Assembly: GCA_920105625.2 (NCBI GenBank)
Contig: OV050032.1
Span: 91,310,542-91,374,541, forward strand
Reading direction: 5' to 3'
DNA length: 64,000 bases
Origin: Clusia tigrina
Lineage: Eukaryota > Arthropoda > Insecta > Diptera > Clusiidae
The notes below the pieces were generated by a model, which saw only the letters and a program-made list of their open reading frames with translations, ran no database searches and was not told the origin of the DNA. Below are positions 36,116 to 49,608 of this stretch, in pieces; position 1 is the first letter of the stretch, and each line of letters starts with the position of its first letter. Both the position numbers and the translations under genes were made by a program.

Positions 36116-38467
36116 GTGTTTGATTTGGGACTCAAGGGTAGCATAGCTTTGAGCAATAGCTTAAATTGACAAGAGGTTCGAGTACTTTATTGTTACAAAA
36201 TTTCAAGGTTTTCTGACGCTCCAGTAAAAAGTTACAAGCATTTGTATGTTGCAAACTTTGATAGGTGTAGGACGTACCGTATAGAAGTTAGGGCCATTTG
36301 AAGTTTTATCAGTGTCTGATTTGGGACTCAAGGGTAGCATAGCTTTTAGCGATAGATTAAATTGACAAGAGGCTCGAGTAATTTATAGTTACAAAATTTC
36401 AAGGTTTTGTGACGCTCCAGAAAAAAGTTTCAAGCATTTGTATGTTGCAAACTTTGATAGGTATAGGACGTACCGTATAGAAGTTAGGGCCATTTGAAGT
36501 TTTATCAGTGTTTGATTTGGGACTCAAGGGTAGCATAGCTTTGAGCGATAGCTTAAATTGGCAAGAGGCTCGAGTACTTTATTGTTACAAAATTTCAAGG
36601 TTTTATGACGCTCCAGTAAAAAGGTACAAGCTTTTGTATGTTGCAAACTTTGATAGGTGTAGGACGTACCGTATAGAAGTTAGGGCCATTTGAAGTTTTC
36701 TCAGTGTTTGATTTGGGACTCAAGGGTAGCATAGCTTTGAGCGATAGCTTAAATTGGCAAGACGCTCGAGTACTTTATTGTTACAAAATTACAAGGTTTT
36801 GTGACGCTCCAGTAAAAAGTTACAAGCATTTGTATATTGCAAACTTTGATAGGTGTAGAACGTACCGTATAGAAGTTAGGGCCATTTGAAGTTTTCTCAG
36901 TGTTTGATTTGGGACTCAAGGGTAGCATAGCTTTGAGCGATAGATTAAATTGACAAGAGGCTCGAGTACTTTATTGTTACAAAATTTCAAGGTTTTATGA
37001 CGCTCCAGTAAAAAGTTACAAGCATTTGTATGTTGCAAACTTTGATAGGTGTAGGACGTACCGTATAGAAGTTTGGGCCATTTGAAGTTTTCTCAGTGTT
37101 TGATTTGGGACTCAAGGGTAGCATAGCTTTGAGCGATAGATTAAAGTGGCAAGAGGCTCGAGCACTTTATTGTTACCAAATTTCAAGGTTTTATGACGCT
37201 CCAGTAAAAAGTTACAAGCATTTGTATGTTGCAAACTTTGATAGGTGTAGGACGTAGCGTATAGAAGTTAGGGCCATTTGAAGTTTTCTCAGTGTTTGAT
37301 TTGGGACTCAAAGGTAGCATAGCTTTGAGCGATAGATTAAATTGACAAGAGGCTCGAGTACTTTATTGTTACAAAATTTCAAGGTTTTGTGACGCTCCAG
37401 TAAAAAGTTACAAGCATTTGTATGTTGCAAACTTTGATAGGTGTAGGACGTACCGTATATAAGTTAGGGCCATTTGAAGTTTTATCAGTGTTTGATTTGG
37501 GACTCAAGGGTAGCATAGCTTTGAGCGATAGCTTAAATTGGCAACAGGCTCGAGTACTTTATTGTTACAAAATTTCAAGGTTTTCTGACGCTCCAGTAAA
37601 AAGTTTCAAGCATTTGTATGTTGCAAACTTTGATAGGTGTAGGACGTACCGTATAGAAGTTAGGGCCATTTGAAGTTTTATCAGTGTCTGATTTGGGACT
37701 CAAGGGTAGCATAGCTTTGAGCGATAGCTTTAATTGACAAGAGGCTCGAGTACTTTATTATTACAAAATTTCAAGGTTTTGTGACGCTCCAGTAAAAAGT
37801 TACAAGCATTTGTATGTTGCAAACTTTGATAGGTGTAGGACGTACCGTATAGAAGTTAGGGCCATTTGAAGTTTTATCAGTGATTGATTTGGGACTCAAG
37901 GGTAGCATAGCTTTGAGCGATAGCTTTAATTGACAAGAGGCTCGAGTAATTTATAGTTACAAAATTTCAAGGTTTTGTGACGCTCCAGTAAAAAGTTACA
38001 AGCATTTGTATGTTGCAAACTTTGATAGGTGTAGGACCTACCGTATAGAAGTTAGGGCCATTTGAAGTTTTCTCAGTGTTTGATTTGGGACTCAAGGGTA
38101 GCATAGCTTTGAGCGATAGCTTTAATTGACAAGAGGTTCGAGTACTTTATTGTTACAAAATTTCAAGGTTTTCTGACGCTCCAGTAAAAAGTTACAAGCA
38201 TTTGTATGTTGCAAACTTTGATAGGTGTAGGACGTACCGTATAGAAGTTAGGGCCATTTGAAGTTTTATCAGTGTCCGATTTGGGACTCAAGGGTAGCAT
38301 AGCTTTGAGCGATAGCTTTAATTGACAAGAGGCTCGAGTAATTTATAGTTACAAAATTTCCAGGTTTTGTGACGCTCCAGTAAAAAGTTACAAGCATTTG
38401 TATTTTGCAAACTTTGATAGGTGTAGGACGTACCGTATAGAAGTTAGGGCCATTTGAAGTTTTCTCA
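36116..38467. repeat. 12-monomer HOR, copy 1 (2,352 bp)
   Basis: Repeats exactly at 38468-40819. Shared marks: GAGCAATAGC (36116), CTTTTAGCG and CCAGAAAAAAGTTTC (36312), GCTTTTGTATG (36508), CAAGACGCTCG and GTAGAACG (36704), GTTACCAAATTTC (37096), AAAGGTAGC (37292), AAGTTTCAAGC (37488), GTAGGACCTACC (37880), GTGTCCGATT and TTGTATTTTGC (38272). All units are 196 bp. Private changes include AGTTTGGGCC at 36900 and GCAACAGGC at 37488. Confidence 0.93.
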
Positions 38468-40819
38468 GTGTTTGATTTGGGACTCAAGGGTAGCATAGCT
38501 TTGAGCAATAGCTTAAATTGACAAGAGGTTCGAGTACTTTATTGTTACAAAATTTCAAGGTTTTCTGACGCTCCAGTAAAAAGTTACAAGCATTTGTATG
38601 TTGCAAACTTTGATAGGTGTAGGACGTACCGTATAGAAGTTAGGGCCATTTGAAGTTTTATCAGTGTCTGATTTGGGACTCAAGGGTAGCATAGCTTTTA
38701 GCGATAGATTAAATTGACAAGAGGCTCGAGTAATTTATAGTTACAAAATTTCAAGGTTTTGTGACGCTCCAGAAAAAAGTTTCAAGCATTTGTATGTTGC
38801 AAACTTTGATAGGTATAGGACGTACCGTATAGAAGTTAGGGCCATTTGAAGTTTTATCAGTGTTTGATTTGGGACTCAAGGGTAGCATAGCTTTGAGCGA
38901 TAGCTTAAATTGGCAAGAGGCTCGAGTACTTTATTGTTACAAAATTTCAAGGTTTTATGACGCTCCAGTAAAAAGTTACAAGCTTTTGTATGTTGCAAAC
39001 TTTGATAGGTGTAGGACGTACCGTATAGAAGTTAGGGCCATTTGAAGTTTTCTCAGTGTTTGATTTGGGACTCAAGGGTAGCATAGCTTTGAGCGATAGC
39101 TTAAATTGGCAAGACGCTCGAGTACTTTATTGTTACAAAATTACAAGGTTTTGTGACGCTCCAGTAAAAAGTTACAAGCATTTGTATATTGCAAACTTTG
39201 ATAGGTGTAGAACGTACCGTATAGAAGTTAGGGCCATTTGAAGTTTTCTCAGTGTTTGATTTGGGACTCAAGGGTAGCATAGCTTTGAGCGATAGATTAA
39301 ATTGACAAGAGGCTCGAGTACTTTATTGTTACAAAATTTCAAGGTTTTATGACGCTCCAGTAAAAAGTTACAAGCATTTGTATGTTGCAAACTTTGATAG
39401 GTGTAGGACGTACCGTATAGAAGTTAGGGCCATTTGAAGTTTTCTCAGTGTTTGATTTGGGACTCAAGGGTAGCATAGCTTTGAGCGATAGATTAAAGTG
39501 GCAAGAGGCTCGAGCACTTTATTGTTACCAAATTTCAAGGTTTTATGACGCTCCAGTAAAAAGTTACAAGCATTTGTATGTTGCAAACTTTGATAGGTGT
39601 AGGACGTAGCGTATAGAAGTTAGGGCCATTTGAAGTTTTCTCAGTGTTTGATTTGGGACTCAAAGGTAGCATAGCTTTGAGCGATAGATTAAATTGACAA
39701 GAGGCTCGAGTACTTTATTGTTACAAAATTTCAAGGTTTTGTGACGCTCCAGTAAAAAGTTACAAGCATTTGTATGTTGCAAACTTTGATAGGTGTAGGA
39801 CGTACCGTATATAAGTTAGGGCCATTTGAAGTTTTATCAGTGTTTGATTTGGGACTCAAGGGTAGCATAGCTTTGAGCGATAGCTTAAATTGGCAAGAGG
39901 CTCGAGTACTTTATTGTTACAAAATTTCAAGGTTTTCTGACGCTCCAGTAAAAAGTTTCAAGCATTTGTATGTTGCAAACTTTGATAGGTGTAGGACGTA
40001 CCGTATAGAAGTTAGGGCCATTTGAAGTTTTATCAGTGTCTGATTTGGGACTCAAGGGTAGCATAGCTTTGAGCGATAGCTTTAATTGACAAGAGGCTCG
40101 AGTACTTTATTATTACAAAATTTCAAGGTTTTGTGACGCTCCAGTAAAAAGTTACAAGCATTTGTATGTTGCAAACTTTGATAGGTGTAGGACGTACCGT
40201 ATAGAAGTTAGGGCCATTTGAAGTTTTATCAGTGATTGATTTGGGACTCAAGGGTAGCATAGCTTTGAGCGATAGCTTTAATTGACAAGAGGCTCGAGTA
40301 ATTTATAGTTACAAAATTTCAAGGTTTTGTGACGCTCCAGTAAAAAGTTACAAGCATTTGTATGTTGCAAACTTTGATAGGTGTAGGACCTACCGTATAG
40401 AAGTTAGGGCCATTTGAAGTTTTCTCAGTGTTTGATTTGGGACTCAAGGGTAGCATAGCTTTGAGCGATAGCTTTAATTGACAAGAGGTTCGAGTACTTT
40501 ATTGTTACAAAATTTCAAGGTTTTCTGACGCTCCAGTAAAAAGTTACAAGCATTTGTATGTTGCAAACTTTGATAGGTGTAGGACGTACCGTATAGAAGT
40601 TAGGGCCATTTGAAGTTTTATCAGTGTCCGATTTGGGACTCAAGGGTAGCATAGCTTTGAGCGATAGCTTTAATTGACAAGAGGCTCGAGTAATTTATAG
40701 TTACAAAATTTCCAGGTTTTGTGACGCTCCAGTAAAAAGTTACAAGCATTTGTATTTTGCAAACTTTGATAGGTGTAGGACGTACCGTATAGAAGTTAGG
40801 GCCATTTGAAGTTTTCTCA
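38468..40819. repeat. 12-monomer HOR, copy 2 (2,352 bp)
   Basis: Matches 36116-38467 unit by unit with only a few substitutions. Its units from 39056 onward also match 43564 onward, so the same segment exists in three copies (36704, 39056, 43564). Confidence 0.93.
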
Positions 40820-43563
40820 GTGTTTGATTTGGGACTCAAGGGTAGCATAGCTTTGAGCGATAGCTTAAATTGACAAGAGGTTCGAATACTTTATTGTTAC
40901 AAAATTTCAAGGTTTTCTGACGCTCCAGTAAAAAGTTACAAGCATTTGTATGTTGCAAACTTTGATAGGTGTAGGACGTACCGTATAGAAGTTAGGGCCA
41001 TTTGAAGTTTTCTCAGTGTTTGATTTGGGACTCAAGGGTAGCATAGCTTTGAGCGATAGATTAAAGTGGCAAGAGGCTCGAGCACTTTATTGTTACAAAA
41101 TTTCAAGGTTTTATGACGCTCCAGTAAAAAGTTACAAGCATTTGTATGTTGCAAACTTTGATAGGTGTAGGACGTAGCGTATAGAAGTTAGGGCCATTTG
41201 AAGTTTTCTCAGTGTTTGATTTGGGACTCAAGGGTAGCATAGCTTTGAGCGATAGATTAAATTGACAAGAGGCTCGAGTACTTTATTGTTACAAAATTTC
41301 AAGGTTTTGTGACGCTCCAGTAAAAAGTTACAAGCATTTGTATATTGCAAACTTTCAAACGTGTAGGACGTACCGTATAGAAATTAGGGCCATTTGAAGT
41401 TTTATCAGTGTTTGATTTGAGACTCAAGGGTAGCATAGCTTTGAGCGATAGATTAGATTGGCAAGAGGCTCGAGTACTTTATTGTCACAAAATTTCAAGG
41501 TTTTATGACACTCCAGTAAAAACTTACAAGCATTTGTATGTTGCAAACTTTGATAGGTGTAGTACGTACCGTATAGAAGTTAGGGCCATTTGAAGTTTTA
41601 TCAGTGTTTGATTTGGGACTCAAGGGTAGCATAGCTTTGAGCGATAGATTAAAGTGGCAAGAGGCTCGAGCACTTTATTGTTACAAAATTTCAAGGTTTT
41701 ATGACGCTCCAGTAAAAAGTTACAAGCATTTGTATGTTGCAAACTTTGATAGTTGTAGGACGTACCGTATACAAGTTAGGGCCATTTGAAGTTTTATCAG
41801 TGTTTGAATTGGGACTCAAGGGTAGCATAGCTTTGAGCGATAGATTAAATTGGCAAGAGGCTCGAGTACTTTATTGTTACAAAATTTCAAGGTTTTATGA
41901 CGCTCTATTAAAAAGTTACAAGCATTTGTATGTTGCAAACTTTGATAGGTGTAGGACGTACCGTATACAAGTTAGCGCCATTTGAAGTTTTATCAGTGTT
42001 TGATTTAGGACTCAAGGGTAGCATAGCTTTGAGCGATAGCTTAAATTGGCAAGAGGCTCGAGTACTTTATTGTTACAAAATTTCAAGGTTTTCTGACGCT
42101 CCAGTAAAAAGTTACAAGCATATGTATGTTGCAAACTTTGATAGGTGTAGGACGTACCGTATAGAAGTTAGGGCCATTTGAAGTTTTATCAGTGTCTGAT
42201 TTGGGACTCAAGGGTAGCATAGCTTTGAGCGATAGCTATAATTGACAAGAGGCTCGAGTACTTTATTGTTACAAAATTTCAAGGTTTTGTGACGCTCCAG
42301 TAAAAAGTTACAAGCATTTGTATGTTGCAAACTTTGATAGGTGTAGGACGTACCGTATAGAAGTTAGGGCCATTTGAAGTTTTATCAGTGTTTGATTTGG
42401 AACTCAAGGGTAGCATAGCTTTGAGCGATAGCTTTAATTGACAAGAGGCTCGAGTAATTTATAGTTACAAAATTTCAAGGTTTTGTGACGCTCCAGTAAA
42501 AAGTTACAAGCATTTGTATGTTGCAAACTTTGATAGGTGTAGGACGTACCGTATAGAAGTTAGGGCCATTTGAAGTTTTCTCAGTGTTTGATTTGGGACT
42601 CAAGGGTAGCATAGCTTTGAGCGATAGCTTTAATTGACAACAGGTACGAGTACTTTATTGTTACAAAATTTCAAGGTTTTCTGACGCTCCAGTAAAAAGT
42701 TACAAGCATTTGTATGTTGCAAACTTTGATAGGTGTAGGACGTACCGTATAGAAGTTAGGGCCATATGAAGTTTTATCAGTGTCTGATTTGGGACTCAAG
42801 GGTAGCATAGCTTTGAGCGATAGCTTTAATTGACAAGAGGCTCGAGTAATTTATAGTTACCAAATTTCAAGGTTTTGTGACGCTCCAGTAATAAGTTACA
42901 AGCATTTGTATGTTGCAAACTTTGATAGGTGTAGGACGTACCGTATAGAAGTTAGGGCCATTTGAAGTTTTATCAGTGTTTGATTTGGGACTCAAGGGTA
43001 GCATAGCTTTGAGCGATAGCTTAAATTGGCAAGAGGCTCGAGTACCTTATTGTTACAAAATTTCAAGGTTTTATGACGCTCCAGTAAAAAGTTACAAGCA
43101 TTTGTGTATTGCAAACTTTGATAGGTGTAGGGCGTACCGTATAGAAGTTAGGGCCATTTGAAGTTTTATCAGTGTCTGATTTGGGACTCAAGGGTAGCAT
43201 AGCTTTGAGCGATAGATTAAATAGACAAGAGGTTCGAGTACTTTATTGTTACAAAATTTCAAGGTTTTATGACGCTCCAGTAAAAACTTACAAGCATTTG
43301 TATGTTGCAAACTTTGATAGGTGTAGGACGTACCGTATAGAAGTTAGGGCCATTTAAAGTTTTATCAGTGTCTGATTTGGGACTCAAGGGTAGCATAGCT
43401 TTGAGCGATAGATTAAATAGACAAGAGGTTCGAATACTTTATTGTTACAAAATTTCAAGGTTTTGTGACGCTCCATTAAAAAGTTACAAGCATTTGTATA
43501 TTGCAAACTTTGATAGGTGTAGGACGTACCGTAAAGAAGTTAGGGCCATTTGAAGTTTTCTCA
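39056..43563. repeat. 23-monomer HOR, copy 1 (4,508 bp)
   Basis: Begins with the CAAGACGCTCG unit and runs to 43368. Repeats from 43564. Marks in its second half: TTTCAAACGTG (41212), GATTTGAGACTC with GTCACAAAATTT and GTAGTACG (41408), AAAGTGGC (41604), GTTTGAATTGGG (41800), GTTAGCGCC (41800), GATTTAGGACTC and GCATATGTATG (41996), GATTTGGAACTC (42388), GACAACAGG (42584), GAGTACCTTATTG (42976), and two GAGGTTCG plus AATAGAC units (43172, 43368). Confidence 0.92.
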
Positions 43564-46500
43564 GTGTTTGATTTGGGACTCAAGGGTAGCATAGCTTTGA
43601 GCGATAGCTTAAATTGGCAAGACGCTCGAGTACTTTATTGTTACAAAATTACAAGGTTTTGTGACGCTCCAGTAAAAAGTTACAAGCATTTGTATATTGC
43701 AAACTTTGATAGGTGTAGAACGTACCGTATAGAAGTTAGGGCCATTTGAAGTTTTCTCAGTGTTTGATTTGGGACTCAAGGGTAGCATAGCTTTGAGCGA
43801 TAGATTAAATTGACAAGAGGCTCGAGTACTTTATTGTTACAAAATTTCAAGGTTTTCTGACGCTCCAGTAAAAAGTTACAAGCATTTGTATGTTGCAAAC
43901 TTTGATAGGTGTAGGACGTACCGTATAGAAGTTAGGGCCATTTGAAGTTTTCTCAGTGTTTGATTTGGGACTCAAGGGTAGCATAGCTTTGAGCGATAGA
44001 TTAAAGTGGCAAGAGGCTCGAGCACTTTATTGTTACCAAATTTCAAGGTTTTATGACGCTCCAGTAAAAAGTTACAAGCATTTGAATGTTGCAAACTTTG
44101 ATAGGTGTAGGACGTAGCGTATAGAAGTTAGGGCCATTTGAAGTTTTCTCAGTGTTTGATTTGGGACTCAAAGGTAGCATAGCTTTGAGCGATAGATTAA
44201 ATTGACAAGAGGCTCGAGTACTTTATTGTTACAAAATTTCAAGGTTTTGTGACGCTCCAGTAAAAAGTTACAAGCATTTGTATGTTGCAAACTTTGATAG
44301 GTGTAGGACGTACCGTATATAAGTTAGGGCCATTTGAAGTTTTATCAGTGTTTGATTTGGGACTCAAGGGTAGCATAGCTTTGAGCGATAGCTTAAATTG
44401 GCAAGAGGCTCGAGTACTTTATTGTTACAAAATTTCAAGGTTTTCTGACGCTCCAGTAAAAAGTTTCAAGCATTTGTATGTTGCAAACTTTGATAGGTGT
44501 AGGACGTACCGTATAGAAGTTAGGGCCATTTGAAGTTTTATCAGTGTTTGATTTGGGACTCAAGGGTAGCATAGCTTTGAGCGATAGCTTTAATTGACAA
44601 GAGGCTCGAGTACTTTATTATTACAAAATTTCAAGGTTTTGTGACGCTCCAGTAAAAAGTTACAAGCATTTGTATGTTGCAAACTTTGATAGGTGTAGGA
44701 CGTACCGTATAGAAGTTAGGGCCATTTGAAGTTTTATCAGTGATTGATTTGGGACTCAAGGGTAGCATAGCTTTGAGCGATAGCTTTAATTGACAAGAGG
44801 CTCGAGTAATTTATAGTTACAAAATTTCAAGGTTTTGTGACGCTCCAGTAAAAAGTTACAAGCATTTGTATGTTGCAAACTTTGATAGGTGTAGGACCTA
44901 CCGTATAGAAGTTAGGGCCATTTGAAGTTTTCTCAGTGTTTGATTTGGGACTCAAGGGTAGCATAGCTTTGAGCGATAGCTTTAATTGACAAGAGGTTCG
45001 AGTACTTTATTGTTACAAAATTTCAAGGTTTTCTGACGCTCCAGTAAAAAGTTACAAGCATTTGTATGTTGCAAACTTTGATAGGTGTAGGACGTACCGT
45101 ATAGAAGTTAGGGCCATTTGAAGTTTTATCAGTGTCCGATTTGGGACTCAAGGGTAGCATAGCTTTGAGCGATAGCTTTAATTGACAAGAGGCTCGAGTA
45201 ATTTATAGTTACAAAATTTCCAGGTTTTGTGACGCTCCAGTAAAAAGTTACAAGCATTTGTATTTTGCAAACTTTGATAGGTGTAGGACGTACCGTATAG
45301 AAGTTAGGGCCATTTGAAGTTTTCTCAGTGTTTGATTTGGGACTCAAGGGTAGCATAGCTTTGAGCGATAGCTTAAATTGACAAGAGGTTCGAGTACTTT
45401 ATTGTTACAAAATTTCAAGGTTTTCTGACGCTCCAGTAAAAAGTTACAAGCATTTGTATGTTGCAAACTTTGATAGGTGTAGGACGTACCGTATAGAAGT
45501 TAGGGCCATTTGAAGTTTTCTCAGTGTTTGATTTGGGACTCAAGGGTAGCATAGCTTTGAGCGATAGATTAAAGTGGCAAGAGGCTCGAGCACTTTATTG
45601 TTACAAAATTTCAAGGTTTTATGACGCTCCAGTAAAAAGTTACAAGCATTTGTATGTTGCAAACTTTGATAGGTGTAGGACGTAGCGTATAGAAGTTAGG
45701 GCCATTTGAAGTTTTCTCAGTGTTTGATTTGGGACTCAAGGGTAGCATAGCTTTGAGCGATAGATTAAATTGACAAGAGGCTCGAGTACTTTATTGTTAC
45801 AAAATTTCAAGGTTTTGTGACGCTCCAGTAAAAAGTTACAAGCATTTGTATATTGCAAACTTTCAAACGTGTAGGACGTACCGTATAGAAATTAGGGCCA
45901 TTTGAAGTTTTATCAGTGTTTGATTTGAGACTCAAGGGTAGCATAGCTTTGAGCGATAGATTAGATTGGCAAGAGGCTCGAGTACTTTATTGTCACAAAA
46001 TTTCAAGGTTTTATGACACTCCAGTAAAAACTTACAAGCATTTGTATGTTGCAAACTTTGATAGGTGTAGTACGTACCGTATAGAAGTTAGGGCCATTTG
46101 AAGTTTTATCAGTGTTTGATTTGGGACTCAAGGGTAGCATAGCTTTGAGCGATAGATTAAAGTGGCAAGAGGCTCGAGCACTTTATTGTTACAAAATTTC
46201 AAGGTTTTATGACGCTCCAGTAAAAAGTTACAAGCATTTGTATGTTGCAAACTTTGATAGTTGTAGGACGTACCGTATACAAGTTAGGGCCATTTGAAGT
46301 TTTATCAGTGTTTGAATTGGGACTCAAGGGTAGCATAGCTTTGAGCGATAGATTAAATTGGCAAGAGGCTCGAGTACTTTATTGTTACAAAATTTCAAGG
46401 TTTTATGACGCTCTATTAAAAAGTTACAAGCATTTGTATGTTGCAAACTTTGATAGGTGTAGGACGTACCGTATACAAGTTAGCGCCATTTGAAGTTTTA

Positions 46501-48462
46501 TCAGTGTTTGATTTAGGACTCAAGGGTAGCATAGCTTTGAGCGATAGCTTAAATTGGCAAGAGGCTCGAGTACTTTATTGTTACAAAATTTCAAGGTTTT
46601 CTGACGCTCCAGTAAAAAGTTACAAGCATATGTATGTTGCAAACTTTGATAGGTGTAGGACGTACCGTATAGAAGTTAGGGCCATTTGAAGTTTTATCAG
46701 TGTCTGATTTGGGACTCAAGGGTAGCATAGCTTTGAGCGATAGCTTTAATTGACAAGAGGCTCGAGTACTTTATTGTTACAAAATTTCAAGGTTTTGTGA
46801 CGCTCCAGTAAAAAGTTACAAGCATTTGTATGTTGCAAACTTTGATAGGTGTAGGACGTACCGTATAGAAGTTAGGGCCATTTGAAGTTTTATCAGTGTT
46901 TGATTTGGAACTCAAGGGTAGCATAGCTTTGAGCGATAGCTTTAATTGACAAGAGGCTCGAGTAATTTATAGTTACAAAATTTCAAGGTTTTGTGACGCT
47001 CCAGTAAAAAGTTACAAGCATTTGTATGTTGCAAACTTTGATAGGTGTAGGACGTACCGTATAGAAGTTAGGGCCATTTGAAGTTTTCTCAGTGTTTGAT
47101 TTGGGACTCAAGGGTAGCATAGCTTTGAGCGATAGCTTTAATTGACAACAGGTTCGAGTACTTTATTGTTACAAAATTTCAAGGTTTTCTGACGCTCCAG
47201 TAAAAAGTTACAAGCATTTGTATGTTGCAAACTTTGATAGGTGTAGGACGTACCGTATAGAAGTTAGGGCCATTTGAAGTTTTATCAGTGTCTGATTTGG
47301 GACTAAAGGGTAGCATAGCTTTGAGCGATAGCTTTAATTGACAAGAGGCTCGAGTAATTTATAGATACAAAATTTCCAGGTTTTGTGACGCTCCAGTAAT
47401 AAGTTACAAGCATTTGTATGTTGCAAACTTTGATAGGTGTAGGACGTACCGTATAGAAGTTAGGGCCATTTGAAGTTTTCTCAGTGTTTGATTTGGGACT
47501 CAAGGGTAGCATAGCTTTGAGCGATAGCTTAAATTGACAAGAGGTTCGAGTACTTTATTGTTACAAAATTTCAAGGTTTTCTGACGCTCCAGTAAAAAGT
47601 TACAAGCATTTGTATGTTGCAAACTTTGATAGGTGTAGGACGTACCGTATAGAAGTTAGGGCCATTTGAAGTTTTATCAGTGTCTGATTTGGGACTCAGG
47701 GTAGCATAGCTTTGAGCGATAGATTAAATTGACAAGAGGCTCGAGTAATTTATAGTTACCAAATTTCAAGGTTTTGTGACGCTCCAGTAAAAAGTTACAA
47801 GCATTTGTATGTTGCAAACTTTGATAGTTGTAGGACGTACCGTATAGAAGTTAGGGCCATTTGAAGTTTTATCAGTGTTTGATTTGGGACTCAAGGGTAG
47901 CATAGCTTTGAGCGATAGCTTAAATTGGCAAGAGGCTCGAGTACCTTATTGTTACAAAATTTCAAGGTTTTATGACGCACCAGTAAAAAGTTACAAGCAT
48001 TTGTGTATTGCAAACTTTGATAGGTGTAGGGCGTACCGTATAGAAGTTAGGGCCATTTGAAGTTTTATCAGTGTCTGATTTGGGACTCAAGGGTAGCATA
48101 GCTTTGAGCGATAGATTAAATAGACAAGAGGTTCGAGTACTTTATTGTTACAAAATTTCAAGGTTTTATGACGCTCCAGTAAAAACTTACAAGCATTTGT
48201 ATGTTGCAAACTTTGATAGGTGTAGGACGTACCGTATAGAAGTTAGGGCCATTTAAAGTTTTATCAGTGTCTGATTTGGGACTCAAGGGTAGCATAGCTT
48301 TGAGCGATAGATTAAATAGACAAGAGGTTCGAGTACTTTATTGTTACAAAATTTCAAGGTTTTGTGACGCTCCAGTAAAAAGTTACAAGCATTTGTATAT
48401 TGCAAACTTTGATAGGTGTAGGACGTACCGTATGGAAGTTAGGGCCATTTGAAGTTTTATCA
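43564..48462. repeat. 25-monomer HOR, copy 2 (4,899 bp)
   Basis: Matches 39056-43563 at +4,508 bp through unit 47288, then at +4,899 bp from 47875. The shift is two extra monomers (391 bp) at 47484-47874. All marker changes listed for copy 1 recur. Divergence is slight, for example GCATTTGAATG at 43956 and GTATGGAAG at 48267. Confidence 0.92.
47484..47874. repeat. Two-monomer insertion relative to copy 1
   Basis: Units 47484 (196 bp) and 47680 (195 bp, GACTCAGGG) have no counterpart between 42780 and 42976. 47680 shares GTTACCAAATTTC with unit 42780, while 42780 shares CAGTAATAAGTT with 47288. Unit 42780 therefore combines marks of both. Confidence 0.85.
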
Positions 48463-49608
48463 GTATCTGATTTGGGACTCAAGGGTAGCATAGCTTTGAG
48501 CGATAGATTAAATTGACAAGAGGCTCGAGTAATTTATTGTTACAAAATTTCAAGGTTTTATGACGCTCCAGTAAAAAGTTACAAGCATTTGTATATTGCA
48601 AACTTTGATAGGTGTAGGACGTACCGTATACAAGTTAGGGCCATTTGAAGTTGTATCAGTGTTTGATTTGGGACTCAAGGGTAGCATAGCTTTGAGCGAT
48701 AGATTAAAGAGACAAGAGGCTCGAGTACTTTATTGTTACAAAATTTCAAGGTTTTGTGACGCTCCAGTAAAAAGTTACAAGCATTTGTACCGTATAGAAG
48801 TTAGGGCCATTTGAACTTTTCTCAGTGTTTGATTTGGGACTCATGGGTAGCATAGCTTTGAGCGATAGATTAGATTGGCAAGAAGCTCGAGTACTTTAAT
48901 GTTACAAAATTTCAAGGTTTTATGACGCTCCAGTAAAAACTTACAAGCATTTGTATGTTGCAAACTTTGATAGGTGTAGGACGTACCGTATAGAAGTTAG
49001 GGCCATTTGAAGTTTTCTCAGTGTTTGATTTGGGACTCAAGGGTAGCAAAGCTTTGAGCGATAGATTATATTGACAAGAGGCTCGAGTACTTTATTGTTA
49101 CAAAATTTCAAGGTTTTATGACGCTTCAGTAAAAAGTTACAAGCATTTGTATGTTGCAAACTTTGATAGGTGTAGGACGTACCGTATGGAAGTTAGGGCC
49201 ATTTGAAGTTTTATCAGTGTCTGATTTGGGACTCAAGGGTAGCATAGCTTTGAGCGATAGATTAAATTGCCAAGAGGCTCGAGTAATTTATTGTTACAAA
49301 ATTTCAATGTTTTATGACGCTCCAGTAAAAAGTTCCAAGCATTTGTATATTGCAAACTTTGATAGGTGTAGGACGTACCGTATACAAGTTAGGGCCATTT
49401 GAAGTTTTATCAGTGTTTGATTTGGGACTCAAGGGTAGCATAGCTTTGAGCGATAGATTAGATTCGGAAGAGGCTCGAGTACTTTATTGTTACAAAATTT
49501 CAAGATTTTATGACGCTCCAGTAAAAAGTTACAAGCATTTGTATATTGCTAACTTTGATAAATGCAGGGCGTACCGTAGACAAGTTAGGGCCATTTGAAG
49601 TTTTATCA
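48463..49608. repeat. Six monomers without a close internal duplicate
   Basis: 48463 (GTATCTGATT) matches 59591. 48659 is truncated. 48825 has TTTGAACTTTTC before it, CTCATGGG and CAAGAAGCTCG with TTTAATGTTAC. 49021 has AGCAAAGC and GATTATATTGAC. 49217 has AATTGCCAAG and AAAGTTCCAAGC. 49413 has GATTCGGAAGAG and TTGCTAACTTTGATAAATGC. The run is absent from the related stretch at 59787, so it was deleted there or gained here. Confidence 0.8.
48659..48824. repeat. Monomer with 30 bp deletion (166 bp)
   Basis: GCATTTGTA joins CCGTATAG. The loss spans positions 132-161, exactly between two GTA trinucleotides at 129-131 and 159-161. Private to this unit. Confidence 0.92.
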
